A stretch of DNA of 64,000 bases from Weissella uvarum (GTDB lineage: Bacteria; Bacillota; Bacilli; Lactobacillales; Lactobacillaceae). The notes beneath the pieces are model-generated. The model worked only from the letters and a program-made list of their open reading frames with translations. It did not search any database and was not told the DNA's origin. The stretch covers positions 248,001 through 312,000 of the forward strand of contig NZ_JAFBEO010000001.1 of the NCBI RefSeq assembly GCF_016908785.1, given 5' to 3'. How positions within the stretch are numbered: the stretch's first letter is position 1; every line of letters starts with the position of its first letter. Position numbers and translations under genes: made by a program. Positions 27,546 to 36,801 of the stretch are shown here, piece after piece.

Positions 27546-28401
27546 GTGCCCCACCCCCAATCAAAGGTGCAATTTCATCAGCAAGCTGATCTAAATCAAG
27601 AGCTGGCTCAATTGGCATCCCCTTGGCTTCTAAAGCATCCGCAAATTGTGTCGCAGCCGGAACATCAAGTTGATGATCACGTAACCATTGACTGTCAGCA
27701 AAAATCTCTTCCGGCGTTCCAGTCTTGACCACAGTTCCACCATCAAAAACGAGTACATTGTCAGCATATTGCCCGACGTATTCCATTTGATGCGTGATGA
27801 GCACCACCGTCATATTGCGTGCTTGATGTAAATCAGCAAATAATTGCATTAATTCATTCTGGCCAACGGGGTCCAAACCTGCCGTCGGCTCATCCAAAAT
27901 CAAGACCTCTGGTTCCATGGCTAAGACACCTGCAATCGCCACACGCCGCATCTGCCCTCCTGATAGATCAAAAGGTGACGCATCATATAAATCAGGTGCA
28001 ATATGTACCAACTCCAAAGCCGCTTTAGCGGCATTGATTGCTTCGGCATCACTAAGGCCATAGTTCTTAGGCCCGAACTTCACATCGGCGAGCACGCTCT
28101 GTTCAAAAAGCTGTGATTCCGGAAATTGGAATACCATCCCGACATGTCGACGCATCTGATTCAATTGTTTTTTCTTCGTATCCGCCGTAATTGTTGTGCC
28201 AGCCATTTCAATCGAACCGGTTGTTGGTAAAATCAAGCCATCCAATTGCTGCACCATGGTCGATTTACCAGAACCCGTATGACCAATCACAGCCGTAAAA
28301 CTGTGTTCAGGAATTGTGAAATTCACGTCATGTAATGCTGGTGTGGCGAAGGGAGTGCCCGCTTGGTAGGTAAACCCTACTTCTTTGAATACAATTGCCA
28401 T
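27538..28401 (-). CDS. ecfA2: Energy-coupling factor ATP-binding protein EcfA2
   Basis: 287-residue ATPase of the ECF module. Walker A GHTGSGKST, signature LSGGQMRR, Walker B VLILDEPTAGLD and a C-terminal EcfA-specific extension are visible. The Q-loop region MVFQFPESQLFE is typical of EcfA2. It starts inside the end of ecfA1 (25-base overlap), so the two subunits are probably made in equal amounts. The ATG at 28401 was chosen over a TTG two codons earlier. Confidence 0.94.
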   Translation of the reverse strand: MAIVFKEVGFTYQAGTPFATPALHDVNFTIPEHSFTAVIGHTGSGKSTMVQQLDGLILPTTGSIEMAGTTITADTKKKQLNQMRRHVGMVFQFPESQLFEQSVLADVKFGPKNYGLSDAEAINAAKAALELVHIAPDLYDASPFDLSGGQMRRVAIAGVLAMEPEVLILDEPTAGLDPVGQNELMQLFADLHQARNMTVVLITHQMEYVGQYADNVLVFDGGTVVKTGTPEEIFADSQWLRDHQLDVPAATQFADALEAKGMPIEPALDLDQLADEIAPLIGGGAHE

Positions 28402-29219
28402 ATCCAATCGACCATCCCTTCTGTTGTTTGATAAGTGTTTGGCACTGCGATGCCTCGTTCGGCCAATTTAGCCTTTAGTTGTTCAGCAAATGGCACCGCT
28501 AGCCCCAAATCAGTTAAGGTCTGCGCGTTTGCAAAAACAACTTCAGGCGCATTAACCTCGACCAATTCGCCATCATTAATCACAACCACTTGGTCAGCTT
28601 GTGCCGCTTCATCGATATCATGTGTGATTGATAAGACGGTTAGGTCGTCTCCTAAACTAGCTTTGAGTTCACGCACAAGCGCAATCATTTCACGCCGACC
28701 TTTTGGATCTAACATTGACGTGGCTTCGTCTAGAATTAAAATCTTAGGCTCAATTGCTAAAACTGAGGCAATCGCGACACGCTGTTTTTGACCACCTGAG
28801 AGGCGCGCGGGTTCACGGCTGGCATATTGTTCCATTCCAACCCGTTCAAGCGCCTCAGGCACGATTTTAAGCATTTCTGAACGTGGTACTTGGCGATTCT
28901 CTAATCCGAACGCTACATCATCAGCCACGGTGGCACCAACGAATTGGTTATCAGGATTTTGGAATACCATACCCACTAAATCACGGACTTCATTGACATG
29001 TTCCATGTCTACCGGCACCCCGGCAACGGTAATGTTACCAGTACTAGGGACCAATAAATAATTAATCAACTTGGCAAAGGTCGATTTACCTGATCCATTA
29101 TGGCCAATCACAGCCACCCAGTCTCCCTGATTAATTGTCAAATTGATATTTTGTAAAGCTGGCCGTTGGGCATTCGCATAAGTAAACGACACATCTTCAA
29201 ATTTTATGATGGGCACCAT
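28377..29219 (-). CDS. ecfA1: Energy-coupling factor ATP-binding protein EcfA1
   Basis: 280-residue ATPase partner of EcfA2. Walker A GHNGSGKST, MVFQNPDNQFVG Q-loop, signature LSGGQKQR, Walker B ILILDEATSMLDP and the EcfA C-terminal domain are present. GGAGG lies 8 bases before the ATG at 29219, so a frame extension of 31 codons upstream is rejected. It heads the ecfA1-ecfA2-ecfT-truA string. In most Lactobacillales it follows rplQ directly; here rplQ is about 21 kb away. Confidence 0.95.
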   Translation of the reverse strand: MVPIIKFEDVSFTYANAQRPALQNINLTINQGDWVAVIGHNGSGKSTFAKLINYLLVPSTGNITVAGVPVDMEHVNEVRDLVGMVFQNPDNQFVGATVADDVAFGLENRQVPRSEMLKIVPEALERVGMEQYASREPARLSGGQKQRVAIASVLAIEPKILILDEATSMLDPKGRREMIALVRELKASLGDDLTVLSITHDIDEAAQADQVVVINDGELVEVNAPEVVFANAQTLTDLGLAVPFAEQLKAKLAERGIAVPNTYQTTEGMVDWIWQLYSKK

Positions 29220-29377
29220 CCGGCGACCCTCCTTTACAAATAATAAGTCATAGATAATCATAACAAAAATTAAGGGATAATACGCCCTTTTCCCTGATAA
29301 AATCACGTGCATTTGTTTGGCAATCTAATCAGCATACCCTATACTAGAAGAAGACTACAAAAACGAGGAGTTTTAAT

Positions 29378-30391
29378 ATGGCCCAGCGCATTACTTGGAT
29401 TGACTTCGCCAAAGGGGGCGCGATTTTACTCGTGGTCCTAGGCCATGTTTTAATCGGACTATTTGATGCCAATATTTATACTGGTCTGACCCAGAAATTA
29501 CTACTGATAAGTGTCGAAAGCATCTATGTCTTTCATATGCCTTTTTTCTTTGCCTTATCAGGTTATTTTTTTAAGGCCCAAACCAATTTTAAAAGCTATG
29601 GGCATTTCCTAAAAAAGCGTTTTATCAGCTTGGGGCTCCCCTATTTCGTTTTCAGCATTATTTTATGGGGCCTGAAATTTATTGGTCAAAACGCAGTGCG
29701 AACCCCCTATCCTTTTGACAGTTTATTAAGCATTTGGCGCGAACCGATTGGCCCACTTTGGTTTATCTACGTCCTTTTAGCAGTGGACGTTTTTATCGGC
29801 TTTTTAAGCATTTACATCAAGAATGTAGATGTTCTTTTCAGCCTTAGTCTCGGCCTCGCAATTCTAGCGAACCTATTCCCATCAGATATCTACATTGTAC
29901 AACGGATTTTAATTTGGAGTCCGCTCTTCTTATTTGGTGGCGTGCTCAAAAAGCACCCAATCTACAAGCACAGGGCGACCATCGTATTATCTGCTGGCAG
30001 TTATCTCGCCTATTTAGCTTGGTGGATTAGCACGAATCCAACTGATCGCATTTCTTATAGTGTCCCTGGCTGGTCAATGCTGATTCTATTCATTTCCATT
30101 TTACTTGGCCTCAGTTTGTTTGTAAGAATTCCAACGCAATGGCGTGGTTACACTTACTTCACAAACATTGGTCGTACTTCAATGGCAACCTATCTCTTAC
30201 ATGTCCCAATCGTCAGCCTAACCCGAATTGTGCTCCTTAGCTGTGGCATTTCAAATATTTTCATTCACATTTTACTCGGCTTTAGCATCGGTTGGTTCGG
30301 AACTCAATTACTTTACCGCTTCATCCATCGTTACCCTTGGTTGGATTTTGGTATTTACCCTAATAAATATTTACAACAGAAGGAACATTAA
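29378..30391 (+). CDS. Acyltransferase family 3 membrane protein
   Basis: 337-residue integral membrane protein of the acyltransferase-3 (OafA/NodX) family, which moves acyl groups onto extracytoplasmic sugars. About ten hydrophobic segments are present. The N-terminal RITWIDFAKGGAILLVVLGHVL carries the conserved catalytic histidine, and FHMPFFFALSGYFF follows. There is no SGNH domain, unlike OatA. A GAGGAG site lies 9 bases before the ATG. The acceptor could be peptidoglycan, teichoic acid or polysaccharide; nothing nearby decides this. It is followed at 5 bases by an RNA methyltransferase gene. Confidence 0.85.
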   Translation: MAQRITWIDFAKGGAILLVVLGHVLIGLFDANIYTGLTQKLLLISVESIYVFHMPFFFALSGYFFKAQTNFKSYGHFLKKRFISLGLPYFVFSIILWGLKFIGQNAVRTPYPFDSLLSIWREPIGPLWFIYVLLAVDVFIGFLSIYIKNVDVLFSLSLGLAILANLFPSDIYIVQRILIWSPLFLFGGVLKKHPIYKHRATIVLSAGSYLAYLAWWISTNPTDRISYSVPGWSMLILFISILLGLSLFVRIPTQWRGYTYFTNIGRTSMATYLLHVPIVSLTRIVLLSCGISNIFIHILLGFSIGWFGTQLLYRFIHRYPWLDFGIYPNKYLQQKEH

Positions 30392-30396
30392 CAACT

Positions 30397-30999
30397 ATGT
30401 CTGATATTGATTTAAGTCGTTCAAACGACTATCGAAACGTCACTGATTATTTTAAAGGCCAATCTGACCAATACATCCGAGATACGCTCGATGCTCGACG
30501 CGGAAAGATGGTCGCCATCATGCAAAATCTTACGCACGACTTCAATAAAGCCTCTGCCGTTCGGAACAGCAACGCCTTTGGTATGCGTAAACTCATTTTC
30601 TTAAACCCTGAAAACCGGACCCACCAAGATGATCCAGAAGGGGCTAAAAAATGGGATCGCCGTGGCGCCTTGGGAACACAAAACTATGAATCAATCGAGC
30701 ATCACCGTGTGACTGATTATCAGGCTGTTTTCGATCAATTACATGCAGAAGGTTATACCATCTATGCAATCGACAACACACCCGGTTATAATCCTCAATC
30801 GCTTTATAAAATCCAATTCCCTGAAAAGTCAGCCTTTCTCTTTGGCGAAGAGCAACTTGGCTTAGCTGACGATCTTATTGAAGCAGCTGATGCGATGGTT
30901 TACATCCCCCAATATGGTAGTGTGCGTTCAGTAAATGTCAGTGTTGCCAATGGCATTATCGCTGCTTTCTATGCCAGCCAACATATGCCTCAAGAATAA
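30397..30999 (+). CDS. TrmH/SpoU-family RNA 2'-O-methyltransferase
   Basis: 200-residue SPOUT-class methyltransferase. The three motifs of the knotted SAM site are recognisable: RNSNAFGMRKLIFL, AFLFGEEQLGL (the GxExxG type) and IPQYGSVRSVNVSVANGI. These enzymes methylate ribose 2'-OH in tRNA or rRNA. Unlike rlmB at 41.9 kb it has no N-terminal RNA-binding domain. It is probably cotranscribed with the acyltransferase 5 bases upstream; the RNA target is not predictable. Confidence 0.85.
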   Translation: MSDIDLSRSNDYRNVTDYFKGQSDQYIRDTLDARRGKMVAIMQNLTHDFNKASAVRNSNAFGMRKLIFLNPENRTHQDDPEGAKKWDRRGALGTQNYESIEHHRVTDYQAVFDQLHAEGYTIYAIDNTPGYNPQSLYKIQFPEKSAFLFGEEQLGLADDLIEAADAMVYIPQYGSVRSVNVSVANGIIAAFYASQHMPQE

Positions 31000-31000
31000 A

Positions 31001-31071
31001 AAAACCGACCCGATTGCTAACGCAACCGAATCGGCTTAAGCATTAACGTTTATACGTTAGTGCTTTTTTTA
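31001..31071. terminator. Convergent terminators between trmH-like gene and ndh
   Basis: Plus strand: stem AAGCATTAACG / CGTTAGTGCTT (31038-31064) with T7 serves the methyltransferase transcript. Minus strand: a weaker CCGATT...AATCGG / GTCGG structure (31005-31034) running into TTTTTTT serves ndh. Confidence 0.7.
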
Positions 31072-32763
31072 TTTCTTATTATTGTATTGGTCGTAGACTG
31101 ACTTGTGCTTACCGTGCAAGCTAATGTCAAACTTACGCTCCAACCATGGCATTACCCAGTAGTCCAAACCAAGCACACGACCTGAACCGTTCATAACGGC
31201 CAATAGGGCTGGTGCAAGGGCGAACAACAACATACCAACTTCAAGATTTGGTTGCATAATCAAAACTAATGTCATGATAATGCCGACAAATCCAGCGGCT
31301 GAAGTAAACAAACCAAAGGTCAACAACCAACCAATGATGGTAAAGATAACCCCAACGAAAGTACCTGATAGTGCAACACTACCACCTAAGAAGATAAGGA
31401 TAATTCCCAAGATAATCCGCAAAGGCACTGTGAACAATACGTTTCCGCGACGTGAAGCCCATCCGAAGAATGGTTCACGACGATCAGGTGCATTGAAGAA
31501 TTCATCGCGTAGGTAGTGACCTAGGTAGTACCAGCTGTGAATTCCCAAGTAGAAGTAAATGTTAATTGCGTGCTTAAACAAGTTCGCAAAGAAACCAGAT
31601 AGTCCGATTCCATTCTTACCAATCTTCATGTTACCAATTTGGTCTAGCACACCAACAGCGTAGCGTGAACCAATTGAAACTGCATAACCTTGATAACGTC
31701 CCTTAAATTGCTTACGTTCTCCCTTTTGAGTCAAATCATAAACAAGGTTAGGTACAACGGTGTTTGAAGCAGATTCGGCACCTTCAACAGTTTGTGGTGT
31801 CCAACCAGCCTTTGGATTGTTAGGATCAGCAAGCTTTGGATCTTGGTATGCAGCTGTATCACCGGCAACATAAATATCCTCTTCGCCCTTAGCACGTGAG
31901 TACTCGTCGGCCAAGAAACGCTTACCAGGTCCAAGTTCAAGACCCCATTGTGTTGTTTGGTCGTTCGCCTTAACACCGGCAGTCCAAATCAATGTATTGG
32001 TTGGGATTTCTGTACCATCCTTAAGGACAGCAGCATTTTCCTTAACTTCAGTCACTGAAGTTGATGTTGAGATATGAATATCATGATCTTCGAAGTGCTT
32101 TTGAGCCTTATCAGCCAAGTCACGCTTGCTCAACATGTTCAAGATTGAAGGCGCAGCTTCAATCACATCAATCTTGATTTCTGATTCATCAAGACCGTTT
32201 TCTTCAACTAAGCTGTGACGTTGGTCCATCAATTCACCAGCTAATTCAGCCCCAGTAAATCCAGATCCAACAATCACAAAGTGCAACATTGCTTCGCGCT
32301 TCTTAGGGTCAAGTTCGACCGCTCCACGACGCACAACATCTTCGATGTGCTTACGCAAGCGAATTGCTTCTTCATAAGACCATAGTGTGAAACCATATTC
32401 GTAAACACCAGGTGTTCCGAATGTGTTTGTGGTTCCACCAGTTGCCAAAACAAGCTTCTCATATGGGATTTCACCAACTGAAGTCTTAACAACCTTTTGG
32501 TCCTTATCAATGTCACTCACTTCAGCCGTAACCAACTTTACATTTGGATAAGGCTTGAACAATGTTTGCAAATCCTTACGCACATGTTCTGGGGTAACGC
32601 GACCAGTAGCGACTTCATGGAGTTCAGTCATGTAAGTCATGAAAGAGTGCTTATCAACTAAAACAATTTGATAATCAGTACCCTTCAACTGCTTGGCCAA
32701 CTTACGGGTTGCGGTAACACCAGCGAAACCAGCTCCAACAACCACAATATTCTTAGTTGCCAT
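31069..32763 (-). CDS. ndh: Type II NADH dehydrogenase with C-terminal membrane extension
   Basis: 564-residue flavoprotein oxidising NADH and passing electrons to membrane quinone without pumping protons. FAD site VVVGAGFAGV (about 7-16), NAD site FVIVGSGFTGAELAGEL (about 165-181), and the second FAD motif DIYVAGDTAAY are intact. About 400 residues suffice for a typical NDH-2; here four or so extra membrane helices follow (about 440-540), ending in a basic tail. The ATG at 32763 has GGAG 8 bases upstream. It is monocistronic and located between a metal transporter and an RNA methylase. An aerobic or menaquinone-linked role is inferred. Confidence 0.9.
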   Translation of the reverse strand: MATKNIVVVGAGFAGVTATRKLAKQLKGTDYQIVLVDKHSFMTYMTELHEVATGRVTPEHVRKDLQTLFKPYPNVKLVTAEVSDIDKDQKVVKTSVGEIPYEKLVLATGGTTNTFGTPGVYEYGFTLWSYEEAIRLRKHIEDVVRRGAVELDPKKREAMLHFVIVGSGFTGAELAGELMDQRHSLVEENGLDESEIKIDVIEAAPSILNMLSKRDLADKAQKHFEDHDIHISTSTSVTEVKENAAVLKDGTEIPTNTLIWTAGVKANDQTTQWGLELGPGKRFLADEYSRAKGEEDIYVAGDTAAYQDPKLADPNNPKAGWTPQTVEGAESASNTVVPNLVYDLTQKGERKQFKGRYQGYAVSIGSRYAVGVLDQIGNMKIGKNGIGLSGFFANLFKHAINIYFYLGIHSWYYLGHYLRDEFFNAPDRREPFFGWASRRGNVLFTVPLRIILGIILIFLGGSVALSGTFVGVIFTIIGWLLTFGLFTSAAGFVGIIMTLVLIMQPNLEVGMLLFALAPALLAVMNGSGRVLGLDYWVMPWLERKFDISLHGKHKSVYDQYNNKK

Positions 32764-32948
32764 AATCATATCTCCTTCGAATGAATACCATACTATATCT
32801 TTTCTATAATCAACATTTATTCTAGCTTAAATTTCACAATTTGTACAGATGATTTTAAGCATTAATTAAGCCAATTAGAGAGACTTGTATCCGCTTTCCT
32901 CACGGTTTTTGTACACTAATACACAAATAAAAATATCTGAAACATATA

Positions 32949-32979
32949 AAAAAGCAGCTTGCATTGCACAAACTGCTTA
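32949..32979 (-). terminator. Terminator of the metal ABC importer operon
   Basis: Stem AAGCAG(T)TTG...CAAG(C)CTGCTT with T6 on the minus strand, 18 bases past the substrate-binding protein stop. Confidence 0.7.
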
Positions 32980-32996
32980 TCTAAAACGATTTAAAA

Positions 32997-33947
32997 TTAC
33001 TTGGCTTGCTTCTCGCCCTTCATACCAGCATGAATATGATCAATATTCCATTTCATCATATCGTAATACGTATCTCCATCTTTACCCTTAGGGGCTAATG
33101 AATCGGTATAAATCTTTGAATAGATAGGCAAGTTAGTTTCCTTTGAAACCTTCTCCATTGACTTTGGTGAAACAGAACTTTCAACAAAGAGTGACTTCAC
33201 ATCCGAACGATGAATCTTACTCAAAACCGCCCTCATTTGTTCAGGTGTACCTTGTGACTCCGTGTTGATTTCCCAAATATAAGCCGGTGTAATCCCATAA
33301 GCCTTTGAGAAGTACTTAAATGCTCCTTCAGAAGTTACCAACAAGCGTTGCTTTTCCGGCACATCATTAAACTTTGACTTTGCTTCTTGGTCTAGTGTTT
33401 CCAACTTATCAATGTACTTGTCGGCACGGGCTTGGATCCGCTTAGCCGCCTTGTCATTTGACTTGTCCTTCAGCACTTCAGTAATCATTTCAACATACTT
33501 GATACCATTTTGGGCATCTAACCAAGCATGTGGATCTTCTTCGTTCTTGTTAGTTGTTAAATGTAATGGCTTAACATGCTTTGAAGCAGCAAAGACTTCT
33601 TCATCGTTTTGCTTATTGGCTGTCTTAATCAGCTTCTTAAACCAACCACTACCACCAGTTTCCAAATTCAAACCGTTATGGAAAATAACATCGGCATCAG
33701 TGGTTTCTCGAATATCCTTAGTAGTTGGATCATATTCGTGCGGGTCAGTCCCACGCTTAACAATACTGTAGACCTTTACATCATCACCACCGACTTGTTC
33801 AACCATGTCCTCTAGAATTGAATTCGTCGTCACAACCTTAAGTTGGCCTTCATGCTTTGATGTTTGCGCTGAACGCCCATTAACAAACCAAAATACACCG
33901 CCAACGACTACAGCTAACGCTACACAAACCAATACTAACTTCTTCAT
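32997..33947 (-). CDS. Metal ABC transporter substrate-binding protein (Mn/Zn, cluster A-I)
   Basis: 316-residue metal-binding receptor of the MtsA/PsaA/ZnuA family delivering Mn2+, Zn2+ or Fe2+ to the permease. Metal ligands are in DPHEYD, DPHAWLD, the TSEGAF/EINTES region and IYTDSL. The N-terminus has one hydrophobic segment (residues 3-22) but no lipobox cysteine; the only Cys is at about position 8, before the core. The protein is therefore probably held by an uncleaved anchor. No His-rich loop is seen, which favours Mn over Zn (inference). The start overlaps the permease stop as TGATG. Confidence 0.88.
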   Translation of the reverse strand: MKKLVLVCVALAVVVGGVFWFVNGRSAQTSKHEGQLKVVTTNSILEDMVEQVGGDDVKVYSIVKRGTDPHEYDPTTKDIRETTDADVIFHNGLNLETGGSGWFKKLIKTANKQNDEEVFAASKHVKPLHLTTNKNEEDPHAWLDAQNGIKYVEMITEVLKDKSNDKAAKRIQARADKYIDKLETLDQEAKSKFNDVPEKQRLLVTSEGAFKYFSKAYGITPAYIWEINTESQGTPEQMRAVLSKIHRSDVKSLFVESSVSPKSMEKVSKETNLPIYSKIYTDSLAPKGKDGDTYYDMMKWNIDHIHAGMKGEKQAK

Positions 33948-34798
33948 CAAACTTTCCCCCTCAACTTTTGAAAGAATCCTTGTTTTGGTGCAATAATAAA
34001 TGAAATTAAGAAGATGACTGCCGCCACCAAGACGATTGCTGGACCTGATGCCCAGTTAAATGTATATGAGAAATAAAGCCCAATCGTTGACGCAATCACC
34101 CCAAAGATTGACGCCAAACCAAGCATTATTGCTAAACGGTTTGTCCATAGGAACGCCGTCGCTGCCGGTGTTACCAACATTGCCACAATCAAAATCAAAC
34201 CAACCGTTTGTAAGGCTGACACTGTAACCAAAGTCAAGACGATCATCAAGGCGTATTGCATGACCGTTGTGTTCAAACCGTATGACTTGGCAAATGTGGC
34301 ATCAAATGATGTAATTAATAATTCCTTATATGCAATCACCACAAATAGGACAACGACGGCCAAAATAATCACTGTCGTCAACAAATCTTGATCTGAAACC
34401 GCCAAGACATTACCAAACAATACGTGGTGCAAATTGGTTGATGAACCAGCCATAGAAATTAGAATAAATCCTAAAGCGAAGAAGGCTGAAAACACGATTC
34501 CAATTGATGTATCGTTCTTCAAATTACTATGTTGTGCTACGTAACCGATTAGCAAAGCCGCCAACACCCCAAAGACAGTTGCCCCAATCATCAGATTGAT
34601 TCCTAACATATAAGCTACCGCAATTCCTGGTAACACCGAATGAGAAATCGCATCACCCATCAATGACATACCGCGCAGAATAATGAAGCTTCCAATCAAT
34701 CCTGACATCACACCAACCATGATTGAAGCCATCAAGGCGCTTTGCAAGAAGTTATATTGGCCCAAAGCGCTAATAAAATCTGTAATACTCGTTAACAT
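33947..34798 (-). CDS. Metal ABC transporter permease (Mn/Zn)
   Basis: 283-residue ABC-3 family membrane protein with about eight helices, forming the metal channel. The motif MGDAISHSVLPGIAVAYMLG near residue 55 is typical of MntB/ZnuB permeases. The ATG at 34798 follows the ATPase stop by a single base and has GGAG 10 bases upstream. Middle gene of the ATPase-permease-receptor operon. Confidence 0.92.
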   Translation of the reverse strand: MLTSITDFISALGQYNFLQSALMASIMVGVMSGLIGSFIILRGMSLMGDAISHSVLPGIAVAYMLGINLMIGATVFGVLAALLIGYVAQHSNLKNDTSIGIVFSAFFALGFILISMAGSSTNLHHVLFGNVLAVSDQDLLTTVIILAVVVLFVVIAYKELLITSFDATFAKSYGLNTTVMQYALMIVLTLVTVSALQTVGLILIVAMLVTPAATAFLWTNRLAIMLGLASIFGVIASTIGLYFSYTFNWASGPAIVLVAAVIFLISFIIAPKQGFFQKLRGKV

Positions 34799-34799
34799 T

Positions 34800-35537
34800 T
34801 TAAGCACGCTCCTTTCCATCAAAAAGAACATTTCCTAAATCAGGTGAGAACGCATGCGCAATATTATCACGCGTATAAACTTCATCGACAGGCCCTGCGG
34901 CCACAATGCCATGGTTCATAATCACTAAATCATCAAAATATTCTGATACCTTGTTTAAATCGTGATGAATGACAATAATCGTCTTACCTTGATCACGCCA
35001 TTGCTTCAAAATCGCCATAATATCAGCTTCTGATTTCATATCAATTCCAACAAATGGTTCATCCAAAATGACCACTTCGGCTTGTTGTACAACGGCTCTC
35101 GCTACAAAGACACGCTGTAATTGACCCCCTGATAATTCACCAATCTGGCGTTTCTTAAACTCAGTCAGTTTCAAGTCGCTTAAAGCATCCATTGCTTGTT
35201 GTTTTTCTTTCGCACCAGGGCTTTTGAATAATCCTAACCGACCATAGGTCCCTGTTAAAACCACGTCAAAAACGTTGATAGGAAAGCTCATATCAATATG
35301 GGCACGCTGTTCGACATAAGCCGTCTTTTGTCGCACCTTATTTACTGCTTGTCCGTCTAGCGTAACTGTTCCGGCTTGCTTTTTAATCATGCCTAGTATC
35401 GCTTTAATCAAAGTGGATTTACCAGCCCCATTGGGCCCAATAATCCCCGTAATCTTTCCCGGTTCAAATTGGACTGATAAATCCTCAAAAACCGGTGTCG
35501 CGGTATAACCTACCGTCAATCCATCCGCTCGTAACAT
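34800..35537 (-). CDS. Metal ABC transporter ATP-binding protein (Mn/Zn)
   Basis: 245-residue ATPase of the metal importer: Walker A GPNGAGKST, the Q-loop in VEQRAHID (typical of the Mn/Zn subgroup), signature LSGGQLQR, Walker B VVILDEPFVGID, and switch His in VIHHD. GGAGG lies 5 bases before the ATG at 35537; a TTG four codons earlier would overlap that site. First gene of the operon. A promoter with an internal dyad lies 55 bases upstream. Confidence 0.93.
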   Translation of the reverse strand: MLRADGLTVGYTATPVFEDLSVQFEPGKITGIIGPNGAGKSTLIKAILGMIKKQAGTVTLDGQAVNKVRQKTAYVEQRAHIDMSFPINVFDVVLTGTYGRLGLFKSPGAKEKQQAMDALSDLKLTEFKKRQIGELSGGQLQRVFVARAVVQQAEVVILDEPFVGIDMKSEADIMAILKQWRDQGKTIIVIHHDLNKVSEYFDDLVIMNHGIVAAGPVDEVYTRDNIAHAFSPDLGNVLFDGKERA

Positions 35538-35591
35538 GACATCCTCCAAAAATTTAACGTTAACAAAATCTTTTGTTTTTGCTACCTGAAT

Positions 35592-35620
35592 AATTTACCA
35601 AACTTAGTTTAGACAAACAA
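35592..35620 (-). promoter_or_regulatory. Promoter of metal importer operon with dyad in spacer
   Basis: Minus-strand TTGTTT (35615-35620), 17 bases, TAAATT (35592-35597). The spacer holds the inverted repeat AAACTAAGTTT (35600-35610), a plausible binding site for a DtxR/MntR-type metal repressor. No such regulator gene is in the window. Confidence 0.4.
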
Positions 35621-35703
35621 TCATTTTTGTTAATTTGAAAAAATAATGTAACTTCGTATCATTTTAATGACGTTTTAGCAACATTTCCACTTTTTTAGGC
35701 ACA

Positions 35704-35740
35704 AAAAAACAGGACTCAAATCATTGAGTCCTGTTTTTAA
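35704..35740 (-). terminator. Terminator after rplL
   Basis: Stem AAAAACAGGACTCA / TGAGTCCTGTTTTT with T7 on the minus strand, about 18 bases past the rplL stop; ends the rplJL unit. Confidence 0.9.
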
Positions 35741-35757
35741 AGTTAGTGATAACAGAA

Positions 35758-36126
35758 TTACTTCAATTCTGCTGATCCACCAGCTTCTTCGATTTGTGAC
35801 TTCAAGGCGTTGGCGTCGTCTTCTGACAAACCTTCCTTAACAACTGAAGGAGCACCGTCAACTAAGTCCTTAGCTTCCTTCAATCCCAAACCAGTAGCTT
35901 CACGAACAGCCTTGATCACCTTGATCTTAGCTGAACCAGCTGAAGTCAATTCAACATCGAATTCAGTCTTAGCAGCGGCAGCATCTCCACCAGCAGCACC
36001 AGCAGCGGCTACAGGAGCAGCAGCTGAAACACCAAATTCTTCTTCAATAGCTGAAACCAAGTCAGCCAAGTCCATGATCGTTGCTTCCTTCAATGAAGCA
36101 ATGATTGAATCCTTATCAAAAGCCAT
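35758..36126 (-). CDS. rplL: 50S ribosomal protein L7/L12
   Basis: 122-residue stalk protein that recruits translational GTPases. It has an N-terminal dimerisation domain, an Ala/Gly-rich hinge (about 38-53, [16 protein letters not shown]) and a C-terminal domain with [23 protein letters not shown] at 36126 with GGAGG upstream; a slightly longer frame is rejected. Follows rplJ by 93 bases and ends at a strong terminator. Confidence 0.98.
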   Translation of the reverse strand: MAFDKDSIIASLKEATIMDLADLVSAIEEEFGVSAAAPVAAAGAAGGDAAAAKTEFDVELTSAGSAKIKVIKAVREATGLGLKEAKDLVDGAPSVVKEGLSEDDANALKSQIEEAGGSAELK

Positions 36127-36219
36127 GATAAATTCCTCCAAATATATTGTTACCGTATCGGTATATTTTTATTTTGTTAAAAACAAGTTTGAATCAATCA
36201 ACAAACTAAACTTAAAAAA

Positions 36220-36765
36220 TTAAGCTTCGTCGTTTGAATCTGAATCTGATGATTCAGAAGCTGATTCTGGTTCTTCTTCCTTGGCGTCCTTAACAGCGTT
36301 AACTGCATAAGCAACGTTACGGATAGGTGCTTGCAATGTTGACAACAACATTGATAGCAAACCATCGCGATCTGGCAATGAAGCAATCTTTTGAATCTCT
36401 TCAAGAGTTGCGACATGACCATCAATCACGCCACCCTTAATTTCCAATGCTTCGATTGAATCAGCGAACTTCTTCAATACACGAGCAGGGGCAATAGGGT
36501 CTTCGCTTGAGAAAGCGACCGCTGAAGGTCCAGCAAACAAGTCTTTCATGTCTGACAAATCAGCTTCGTCAACGGCACGAGTCAAAATCTTGTTCTTGAT
36601 AACCTTCAATTGAACACCTTCTTGGCGCAAAGCCGCACGCAATTCAGTTGACTCTGCAACTGTCAATCCACGTACGTCAACAACAATGGCAGAAGCTGAT
36701 TGCTTGAACTTGTCAGCAACTTCTTCTACTTGTTGAGCTTTTAAAGCAATAGTTGCTTCACTCAT
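36220..36765 (-). CDS. rplJ: 50S ribosomal protein L10
   Basis: 181-residue stalk base protein that anchors L7/L12 dimers. The N-terminal rRNA-binding part contains [11 protein letters not shown]-like sequence ([16 protein letters not shown]). The C-terminus is a long helix ending in a Ser/Glu/Asp-rich acidic tail, longer than usual. The ATG at 36765 has AGGAGG upstream, so an apparent 31-codon extension through the attenuator is rejected. Controlled by an L10-type leader. Confidence 0.97.
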   Translation of the reverse strand: MSEATIALKAQQVEEVADKFKQSASAIVVDVRGLTVAESTELRAALRQEGVQLKVIKNKILTRAVDEADLSDMKDLFAGPSAVAFSSEDPIAPARVLKKFADSIEALEIKGGVIDGHVATLEEIQKIASLPDRDGLLSMLLSTLQAPIRNVAYAVNAVKDAKEEEPESASESSDSDSNDEA

Positions 36766-36801
36766 GGTATCATTCTCCTCCTGTTTAGATTTGATCCTAA
36801 C

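Noticed and set aside
32838-32856. Rex (NADH-sensing) site upstream of ndh
   Set aside because: Only one half of TTGTGA...TCACAA is present; the second half is missing.
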